Below are positions 1-6,039 of a DNA stretch of 20,371 bases, one piece after another; position 1 is the first letter of the stretch, and the number at the start of each line of letters is the position of its first letter. The notes below the pieces were generated by a model. It was not told the DNA's origin. It saw only the letters and a list, made by a program, of their open reading frames with translations, and searched no databases. Source of the stretch: a virus. The stretch is from positions 1 to 20,371 of the IMG/VR virus record IMGVR_UViG_3300037189_005905. The stretch is one strand, 5' to 3'. A program made the position numbers and the translations under genes.

Positions 1-49
1 AATTAAAGGAAAATGAAATAATAATAAAATTTATACTGGAGAATATGAA

Positions 50-2284
50 ATGTCTTATAGATTGAAAGTAGAGGAAAGAGATTTATCAGGTTTTGTTGTA
101 CCAATTAACAATCAAGTCGGAGCTATGGTAGTTAAGTCAAGAAAAGGAAATAAAACGCCGACGCTTTGTCAAAATGAAAGCGAAGTAGTTAGACTTTTAG
201 GAAATCCTAACTCAGACAACTTTGGAGTATTTGAGGCCATAGAATACGCTTTCGCAGGAAATCCTATATGGGTTACTTGTGCTTTGGGAACAGGATACCG
301 ATACGCTGGAGTAGATGTAAAAACTACTTCCGTTGAAACTTTCGGAACTAGAACGGGAAGAGTTTATGATACCTTTACTGACAATTCTTACTCCACTACT
401 TTAAAGAATTTGACTTATACTGACCTAACTAAGGGTAACGGTATAACAAAAACTTTTAGCGGAACAATAAATACTTCTGGAGTAACCTTTCCGATTATAG
501 GAACTTCGGTTCAATTAAAGGTAGGTTCTAATACTTACGCCGTAACTATAAATACAGGAACAAACGCTATTACCAGTTCTGTTTTAACGGGAGTAAATAC
601 TTTTAACGTTGCGGACGGTACTTATAATATAACTTTCTCTGGGGCTTCTGGAACTTTGTCTAGTTATACTAGCAACGTTGACGTTAGTTCAGGGGTTAAT
701 TTAGATCCTGAATCAGATGCTCAAAATAAAGGAATTGATCTTACAATAGACGGGGTTCTATATAAAAATATTAGTTTTGGATACAGTTCTTCTACGACTA
801 GGGCTTCTATAATTTCCGCTATTAATACTGCTGTTGGTCAAACGGTAGCTTACGTTTCAGGAAATTTTATTCAAATTAAAGGTCTATACGCCGATACTAC
901 TTTGGGTCAAGTTAAAATTGCTCCAGCTTCTAATTTAGGAAGTGCTATAAGATTAGTTTTCGATTCTACTGCAACAAACGACTCTGTCCTTTCAGGAAGT
1001 ACTGCGATAAGCCCGACGGGTTATATTCCACAAGCTAAAGATTCTATTGTTTGGGATTTTAATTTTAATAAAGATATTAAGTCTGAAACTTGTTTCTCAA
1101 TTTTTACTACATCCCCTTTCGATGATTTAGTAGAGAAATATTCTGTAACAGTAAACAAAGTAGCTAACGCCGATAAGCAATATAGAATTATTCTTTATTT
1201 AGATAGTTCTACTGGCGGTTCTTCAATAGTAGGTGATTATACTTTTTCTCTCGATAAACAAAAGTTGAATGGGAAGTCTATCTATTATGAAGATATTTTT
1301 GATAACGACCCATATATAACTATCTATGTAAATTCTAGTTACGCTGGAGTTTGTAATCCTGTTTCAAATACTCCTGTTTATTTAACTGGAGGAAATAGAG
1401 GAAGCGAACCTTTGTCTTCTGATTATGTAGAAGCTTGGAATCGTTTTAGAAAAAGAAATCTATACCCTATAAAAACTTTTATGGATGTTTATGGAACTTC
1501 GGCTTCGACTCTTGCAAATTTAATAGATCAATATCACCCTTACGCTTTCGGAATAACTTGCGTACCTTACGGATATAATGTTGATGCTGCAGTTCAGTTT
1601 AGAACTGACTTAGGATTAGATTTCGACGGTTTAGCCTTATACACTAACTGGATGAAAATATCGGATACCTATAATAATACTTTCGCTTGGACTTCGGGAG
1701 TAGGTAAAATGGGAGTTAAGTACGGTCAGATGGGAGACTTTTTTGACGGACTGGCCCCTGCGGGTACAGATGAAAACGGAATCGGGGGCCAAATAAACGG
1801 TCTTAGATTTACGATTATAGAACTTGAAAGAGACTATACCGACTACGAACTTCAAGTTTTAGATGAGGCTCAAATTAATCCTATAATTAAAGATAGCGTT
1901 ATGGTAATGGCCTACGGGGATAAGACTCTTCAAGTAGCAACTACCGATACTTCTTTCATTCCTCATAGACGTTTACTAAACTACATAACGGACAATATTT
2001 CAACTAAAATCTTAAAGCAACAAATCTTTAAGTTGAACGATAGCTTTCATAGATTAGTTGCTAAGACTCAATCGGATATTTTAATAGCCCCTATCTTCAA
2101 CTTAAATCTATTAAGAGATTTTTTAGTTGTATGCGATGAGAGTAATAATACTGACGCTGTTCTTTCACAGAGAAAGTTTATACTAGACGTTTATGTTAAA
2201 GTAACTCCCTTTTCTGAATTTGTTCAATTAAGAATTACTAGATTGCCTCAAAACGCAATTATAGCTGAGTATATAGGAGGATAA
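50..2284 (+). CDS. Contractile tail sheath protein (T4 gp18-like) with inserted surface domains
   Basis: This 744-residue protein is most likely the tail sheath subunit, which polymerises around the tail tube and contracts during infection. Residues 1-90 look like a sheath N-terminal region (GAMVVKSRKGN followed by FEAIEYAFAGNPIWV). The C-terminal part, about 440-744, resembles the conserved sheath core and ends in ILDVYVKVTPFSEFVQLRI, typical of the strand-exchange C-terminus of gp18-type sheaths. Residues 125-320 are Thr/Ser/Gly-rich and beta-like and appear to be an insertion; residues 226-290 contain a 'LTIDG...IISAINTAVG' pattern like motifs in flagellar-cap and other sheath decoration domains. 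The start is ATG at 50, with GGAG at 38-41 at suitable spacing. It directly precedes the tube genes, as is usual for sheath genes. The family call is confident; the insertion boundaries are estimates. Confidence 0.9.
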   Translation: MSYRLKVEERDLSGFVVPINNQVGAMVVKSRKGNKTPTLCQNESEVVRLLGNPNSDNFGVFEAIEYAFAGNPIWVTCALGTGYRYAGVDVKTTSVETFGTRTGRVYDTFTDNSYSTTLKNLTYTDLTKGNGITKTFSGTINTSGVTFPIIGTSVQLKVGSNTYAVTINTGTNAITSSVLTGVNTFNVADGTYNITFSGASGTLSSYTSNVDVSSGVNLDPESDAQNKGIDLTIDGVLYKNISFGYSSSTTRASIISAINTAVGQTVAYVSGNFIQIKGLYADTTLGQVKIAPASNLGSAIRLVFDSTATNDSVLSGSTAISPTGYIPQAKDSIVWDFNFNKDIKSETCFSIFTTSPFDDLVEKYSVTVNKVANADKQYRIILYLDSSTGGSSIVGDYTFSLDKQKLNGKSIYYEDIFDNDPYITIYVNSSYAGVCNPVSNTPVYLTGGNRGSEPLSSDYVEAWNRFRKRNLYPIKTFMDVYGTSASTLANLIDQYHPYAFGITCVPYGYNVDAAVQFRTDLGLDFDGLALYTNWMKISDTYNNTFAWTSGVGKMGVKYGQMGDFFDGLAPAGTDENGIGGQINGLRFTIIELERDYTDYELQVLDEAQINPIIKDSVMVMAYGDKTLQVATTDTSFIPHRRLLNYITDNISTKILKQQIFKLNDSFHRLVAKTQSDILIAPIFNLNLLRDFLVVCDESNNTDAVLSQRKFILDVYVKVTPFSEFVQLRITRLPQNAIIAEYIGG

Positions 2285-2288
2285 TGTT

Positions 2289-2867
2289 ATGGCTTTACAA
2301 TATATGACAGATTTATCGGTCGGGAACGACCAAATGGCTAATCAGTTTCAGGCTAGGTTTGTTAACGTTCCTCCAACGACTAGTCAATCGACTAGTCAAC
2401 TTACTCTAAGAGTAAAAGGGTCAATTGAACCTCCCGATAATCAAATTGCTACTTACGACGTAGAATATCAGGGAGTAAAGTATTCTATGTTATCAGCTAA
2501 AGACGATACGGATAAAACAATAACTATTACCTTTCGACTAGACGCTGATTGGGGTACCTACGATATTTTGAAAAACTGGATGACCTATACTTTTAATTAT
2601 AGTAAAGGGAGTTCTAGTGGAAGTTTTTCAAATAAAGCCACTACTCAAACAGTAATGTATATAGACGCTTTTAAAGGCAATAAAGTTAATTCTAGTAGTA
2701 TTAAATATGATAACGTTAGAATAACAAGTTTGAAAATAAATTCTTTTGATCAAACAAGTAATGAACCTTCCGAGTTAGAATGCGTATTTATTTACGAAGC
2801 GGTTAGCGTAATATCGGATGCTGCGGCTACAGCTATCGGTACTGACAGCGTTATTGCTAGTTCTTAA
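2289..2867 (+). CDS. Tail tube protein, paralogue 1 (T4 gp19-like)
   Basis: This 192-residue protein is the first of three consecutive paralogues of the gp19-type tail tube family, which form the inner tube through which DNA passes. Shared landmarks are DQMANQF near residue 14, a 'SIEPPDNQIATYDVEYQGVK' strand pair near 45-65, DKTITITFRLDADWGTYD near 75-90, and a C-terminal 'SLKINSFDQTSNEPSELECVFIYE' block. It differs from the next two copies by 'VKGSIEPP' where they have 'RMDRSIDIP', and by a longer C-terminal tail rich in Ala, Thr and Ser. The start is ATG at 2289, eight bases after GGAGG at 2276-2280, which lies inside the end of the sheath gene. Tight spacing to the sheath implies one transcript. 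Confidence 0.85.
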   Translation: MALQYMTDLSVGNDQMANQFQARFVNVPPTTSQSTSQLTLRVKGSIEPPDNQIATYDVEYQGVKYSMLSAKDDTDKTITITFRLDADWGTYDILKNWMTYTFNYSKGSSSGSFSNKATTQTVMYIDAFKGNKVNSSSIKYDNVRITSLKINSFDQTSNEPSELECVFIYEAVSVISDAAATAIGTDSVIASS

Positions 2868-2888
2868 TAAAAATATAAGGAGACTATT

Positions 2889-3422
2889 ATGGCTTTAAAT
2901 TATCTATCATCTTTGAGCGTTGCTGATGACCAAATGGCCAATCAGTTTGAAATCGAGTTTGCTTCAGTTCCTGTTTATTCTGGAGACGCTTCTGCAAAGG
3001 CTACTACAACAGATTTAAAATTTAGAATGGATAGGTCGATAGATATTCCCGAAGCGAAAGTAGCAACTTATGATATTGAATATCGTGGTATGAAAAGTCC
3101 AATGATTGCTCAGAAAGAAGACTTTGATAAATCGGTAACTTTAAATTTTAGATTAGATGAAAATTGGAAAATTTATAACGCTTTACAGTCTTGGTATAAG
3201 ACAGCCTTTGACCCAAATAGCGGTATTAGAGGGGGAGTTTCAGATTATTCAGTAACTATGACTTTTAAGGCTTATGCAGGAAGTAGCTTAAAAAAATCCG
3301 TTACCTTTAACGACGTAAGAATTAAGAGTTTAAAGTTAGAAACTTTCGACCACGGTTCAAGCGATCCAAGTAGAGTTGAATGCGCATTTATATATAGTTA
3401 CAGTACTTTCGGACAAGTATAA
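2889..3422 (+). CDS. Tail tube protein, paralogue 2 (T4 gp19-like)
   Basis: This 177-residue protein is the second tandem gp19-like tube paralogue. It carries DDQMANQFEIEF near residue 13, RMDRSIDIPEAKVATYDIEY near 47-66, DKSVTLNFRLDENWKIYN near 80-97, and a C-terminal LKLETFDHGSSDPSRVECAF block. It is closest to the following gene, sharing RMDRSIDIP and the same length. Short DNA stretches are nearly identical too: aaattttagattaga occurs in both at equivalent positions (about 3142 and 3662), which points to gene duplication. The start is ATG at 2889 with AGGAG at 2878-2882. The stop TAA immediately abuts the GTG of the next gene. Confidence 0.85.
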   Translation: MALNYLSSLSVADDQMANQFEIEFASVPVYSGDASAKATTTDLKFRMDRSIDIPEAKVATYDIEYRGMKSPMIAQKEDFDKSVTLNFRLDENWKIYNALQSWYKTAFDPNSGIRGGVSDYSVTMTFKAYAGSSLKKSVTFNDVRIKSLKLETFDHGSSDPSRVECAFIYSYSTFGQV

Positions 3423-3956
3423 GTGAGTTTATCTTATTTAGATAAGTTAGCTAGGGTTGGAGCGGTCGATGACCAGATGTCTAACCAATTTGAAATTTAT
3501 TTCTTAGGAACGCCTGTATTAAATATTGAAGAAATGTCTCTTAGGATGGATAGGTCAATTGATATTCCTAAAAGGTCGGTCGCTAAATCAGAAATAAATT
3601 ATCAAGGCGTAAAGATACCTAAACTTACCTCAAATGAAGAAACTGATAAAACTATAACGTTAAATTTTAGATTAGACCAAAATTGGATGGTTTATAATAC
3701 CTTAAATATATGGTTTGGTAAAACGCATAATCATTTTAACGGTTCTATGAAAAAGACAGATGATAGAACAGTTACTTTAGTATTTAGGGCTTTTAAAAAT
3801 AATAATGAGACATCTAGGTTATTCCTATTTAAGAATTTACAAATAATGAGTATTAAATTATCAGAGTTCGACCATACTAGCAATGAGCCGATAAGAGTAG
3901 AGTGCGAGTTTATATATTCTGATATGGAGGATGCTATAAATGATTTCTTTATTTGA
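3423..3956 (+). CDS. Tail tube protein, paralogue 3 (T4 gp19-like), GTG start
   Basis: This 177-residue protein is the third tandem tube paralogue. The DQMSNQFEIYF, RMDRSIDIPKRSVAKSEINY, DKTITLNFRLDQNWMVYN and FDHTSNEPIRVECEFIY blocks match the two genes before it. The N-terminus has a four-residue extension (ARVGAVDDQM) relative to the other two copies. Its GTG start at 3423 follows the previous TAA without a gap, and only a weak GGA precedes it, so translation is probably coupled to the upstream gene. Its last 17 bases overlap the next gene, and that gene's GGAGG lies inside this one. A specialised role, such as a tube-end or baseplate-proximal ring, is possible but only inferred. Confidence 0.85.
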   Translation: MSLSYLDKLARVGAVDDQMSNQFEIYFLGTPVLNIEEMSLRMDRSIDIPKRSVAKSEINYQGVKIPKLTSNEETDKTITLNFRLDQNWMVYNTLNIWFGKTHNHFNGSMKKTDDRTVTLVFRAFKNNNETSRLFLFKNLQIMSIKLSEFDHTSNEPIRVECEFIYSDMEDAINDFFI

Positions 3957-4611
3957 TAATAAAAATAATATTCAAAAATTAGCTAAGTTAGATTTACAAC
4001 AAAAAAATAAATTCAAAGTAATTATGTTTCCTAGCTACGACTCTTTTTTTGATAGTGGCGGCGGTACTAACATTTCGGCTTTTGCAGGTGCGGCACTAGC
4101 GTTAGCAGGGAATGTTGTTACTAGCTTATATTTACAATCAATTACTCTTCCTGCAAGTCTTAGTATAGAATATGAAGAAATTTCTAAAGTTCCTAAAGGT
4201 CTAGTTAGGCCAGAACAAATTTCTATGACTTTTTTAGAAGATGAAAAAGGTACAGTTTGGAGATATCTACAACTTTGGAGAAAGACGATAGCCTATGTTG
4301 CTCCAGTAAAAGCTTCAGGAGATTCTTCTGGTTCATCAGGATTTAAAAGTGCGGTTAATACGGTATTAAGTGCTGAATCAGAATACGTTTTTGCAGATAA
4401 TCAATTAGCCAGCGAAAGGATAGCTATTCTATTGCCTGGTAAGGCAACCGATTCTACTCTTACTTACGGAACTGCTAAATTTCCTAGAATTATGATGTAT
4501 GGCTTAAAACTTAAAGGGATAGAAGATTTAACTTTTTCAAATGAAGAGGGCGGTAACTTAACGTATAATGCTACATTCTCAGTTAGAGAAGTTGCGGCAC
4601 CTTTAGTATAA
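3940..4611 (+). CDS. Divergent gp19-like tail tube-fold protein, possibly tube initiator or terminator
   Basis: This 223-residue protein looks like a distant member of the tail tube fold family. It has an N-terminal KNKFKVIMFPS strand, a central 'LYLQSITLPASLSIEYEEIS' region, 'ISMTFLEDEKGTVWRYLQLW', and a C-terminal strand pair (MYGLKLKGIEDLTF then LTYNATFSVREV) like the end of gp19-type proteins. An Ala/Gly-rich segment at residues 43-60 and a Ser/Gly-rich loop near 125-135 interrupt the fold. It overlaps the third tube gene by 17 bases; GGAGG at 3926-3930 supports ATG at 3940. Its position between the tubes and the chaperone would suit a tube-baseplate adaptor (gp48/gp54-type) or a tail completion protein. 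The fold is likely; the exact role is not determined. Confidence 0.6.
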   Translation: MISLFDNKNNIQKLAKLDLQQKNKFKVIMFPSYDSFFDSGGGTNISAFAGAALALAGNVVTSLYLQSITLPASLSIEYEEISKVPKGLVRPEQISMTFLEDEKGTVWRYLQLWRKTIAYVAPVKASGDSSGSSGFKSAVNTVLSAESEYVFADNQLASERIAILLPGKATDSTLTYGTAKFPRIMMYGLKLKGIEDLTFSNEEGGNLTYNATFSVREVAAPLV

Positions 4612-4641
4612 ATATAAAAATAAAATGGAGACACAAAATAA

Positions 4642-5868
4642 ATGGAACATGAGGAAGAGTCGGGATTTATAAATCCTGAAAAATTAATTAAAAATCCACA
4701 AGTCAGAAGAGTTGCTAAAACTATTATAGACGGGGATATAGACAATTCAGTTCAACCTTCCCCTCAAATAAAAGAAGTACAAAATGTAATTCATAATGAA
4801 TACCTAAACTACGGTTCTACGGTAAAGGTTGAGTTTGAATCAAGCGGTCGCTTCGGAAATCCTGCTATTTTAGTTCTTAAGGATTATTCTGCGAGACACA
4901 TTCATGATTTAGTCACTAGCAAAGAAGAAGATATATTTGAAACTCTTGTCGGTATATTGAATCAGTGCGTTGTTGAACCTGCGGGATTCGATGTAGGAAA
5001 TCTTACTAACGATGAATTTTTAGAAGTAATGATTGGTATGAAGTTAGCGTTCGATAATAGCACCTATACTCATAGGTGGATTCATAATATAGATAATTGT
5101 CAAGGAAAAGTTTCAGAATACGATGAGAAGAAAATTAGTGAGTTTCAAATAGATTTATCTCAAGTAAAAATGACTTCTATTGAAGAAAGCGATGATAAAA
5201 TTAAAGAGTTCTATCGGTCTAAGCTACAAGAGTTTTCGGAAGAACAATTTAAAGCATACCTTATGACAAAGTATAATAGAGAAATGGAATCTACTATCGA
5301 TGAAGAAATTGACAAAGTAAAGATTCAAGAACCATTTCTTATTAAGGGATATGACTGCGATTACGAGTTTAATCTAATACGGGTAAAAGATTTACTTCTA
5401 GCTCATAAAATGGCCTCTAGGGAAATTAATCATAAGATTAGGGTAGAGAAAAATAAACCTATAAAGCAAGACCAAAATAGAGACGCTAACATACAAGAAA
5501 AAGAAGACAGGTTAGATAAGTTAAATAGAGAGAAGGGCCAAAAGATTTTATCTTACGCTCAGGCTTTCTCTTTAAGATTTGTTAGAAGAAACGGAAACAG
5601 AATACCTTTAGATACTCCCGACCAAAAAATAAAAGAGTATAACAATATGCCTAGAGCAGTAGTTATAAATTATCTTAAAGCCATAGAGACTATTGAATAC
5701 GGCGTAAATCATGAAGTAGATATGGTTTGCGAACACTGTAACGGTACAGAAAGGGGGTATCTTCAACGCATCATCACTCCTCTCGATCTCATACCTTTAT
5801 CTAACGATAAGAACAATTCTACCAGCCGAAACGTTCGACAATCTTCAGGATTTGATTTTTATTTTTAA
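4642..5868 (+). CDS. gp26-like tail assembly chaperone (zero-frame product)
   Basis: This 408-residue protein resembles the T4 gp26 'base plate protein' family, whose members often sit just upstream of the tape measure gene and are thought to act as assembly chaperones. Residues 60-175 follow the family pattern: VKVEFESSGRFGNP, then 'ARHIHDLVTSKEEDIFETLV', 'LNQCVVEP' and 'NDEFLEVMIGMKLAF'. A charged, probably helical segment (176-230) and a second charged stretch (266-300) separate this from a C-terminal part with a CEHC half-zinc-ribbon at 363-366, followed by IITPLDLIPL, which fits the family ending. It lacks a signal peptide or membrane segments. ATG at 4642 is preceded by GGAG at 4627-4630. 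The +1 frame stays open past this stop to 6025, which suggests a longer frameshifted product. The neighbouring tape measure supports the chaperone role; whether it stays in the virion is unknown. Confidence 0.65.
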   Translation: MEHEEESGFINPEKLIKNPQVRRVAKTIIDGDIDNSVQPSPQIKEVQNVIHNEYLNYGSTVKVEFESSGRFGNPAILVLKDYSARHIHDLVTSKEEDIFETLVGILNQCVVEPAGFDVGNLTNDEFLEVMIGMKLAFDNSTYTHRWIHNIDNCQGKVSEYDEKKISEFQIDLSQVKMTSIEESDDKIKEFYRSKLQEFSEEQFKAYLMTKYNREMESTIDEEIDKVKIQEPFLIKGYDCDYEFNLIRVKDLLLAHKMASREINHKIRVEKNKPIKQDQNRDANIQEKEDRLDKLNREKGQKILSYAQAFSLRFVRRNGNRIPLDTPDQKIKEYNNMPRAVVINYLKAIETIEYGVNHEVDMVCEHCNGTERGYLQRIITPLDLIPLSNDKNNSTSRNVRQSSGFDFYF

Positions 5869-6025
5869 CCTAGAATTAAGAACTTCAGATGAAGAATTTT
5901 TAAACATGCCTTACCATTGGGTTAAGGCAAAATACTCTAGGCTAAAGAAAAAATGGGAAATGCAAGAGAAACAACAAAAAGAAATGGAAGAGAAAATGAA
6001 ACAAAATCGTTCTAAAAAAAGATAA
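5867..6025 (+). CDS. Probable +1-frameshift 'T' extension of the tail assembly chaperone
   Basis: The +1 frame is open from 5717 to the TAA at 6023-6025. From 5867 it encodes 52 residues including LELRTSDEEFLNMPYHWVKA, then a highly charged helix-like tail rich in Lys, Glu and Gln. The 'short hydrophobic stretch, acidic, NMPYHW, then helix' pattern resembles the T domains fused to tail chaperones by translational frameshifting. This frame has no convincing start of its own: the first ATG (5906) falls inside the motif and has no good ribosome binding site. At the zero-frame terminus UUU (5863-5865) is followed by UAA and C, so the Phe tRNA could re-pair perfectly one base downstream and continue with AAC, giving a fusion of about 460 residues. 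A shift upstream within 5717-5866 is also possible. It lies between the chaperone and the tape measure, where such extensions are expected. Confidence 0.55.
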   Translation, partial: NLELRTSDEEFLNMPYHWVKAKYSRLKKKWEMQEKQQKEMEEKMKQNRSKKR

Positions 6026-6026
6026 T

Positions 6027-6035
6027 ATACTAATA
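6027..6035 (+). promoter_or_regulatory. ATACTAATA motif before the tape measure gene (candidate late promoter)
   Basis: ATACTAATA lies four bases before the tape measure ATG at 6040, read as TATACT (6026-6031) plus AATA. TATACT is a good match to a bacterial -10 element, but no -35 element is visible. The gene has no Shine-Dalgarno sequence, which would fit a very short leader. The same 9-mer sits in three other gene gaps. Confidence 0.35.
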
Positions 6036-6039
6036 GATA

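Noticed and set aside
4607-4614. TATAAATA, identical to the T4 late promoter core
   Set aside because: In such AT-rich DNA this 8-mer also appears inside coding sequence (about 8886), and other gaps lack it, so it gives no specific support here.
1637-4745. Open frames on the - strand in the sheath gene (1637-1855) and across the tube-like/chaperone junction (4464-4745)
   Set aside because: Both are antisense to well-supported genes and show no family features.
5749-5760. GAAAGGGGGTAT as the site of a Mu-like -2 frameshift in the chaperone gene
   Set aside because: It leads into the right frame, but a shift here would remove the IITPLDLIPL segment after the CEHC motif, which fits the family in the zero frame. 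It is kept only as an alternative.
5906-6025. Separate 39-residue gene starting at ATG 5906
   Set aside because: The start lies inside the NMPYHW motif, there is no good ribosome binding site, and the open frame and protein-like sequence extend upstream, which fits a frameshift extension better.
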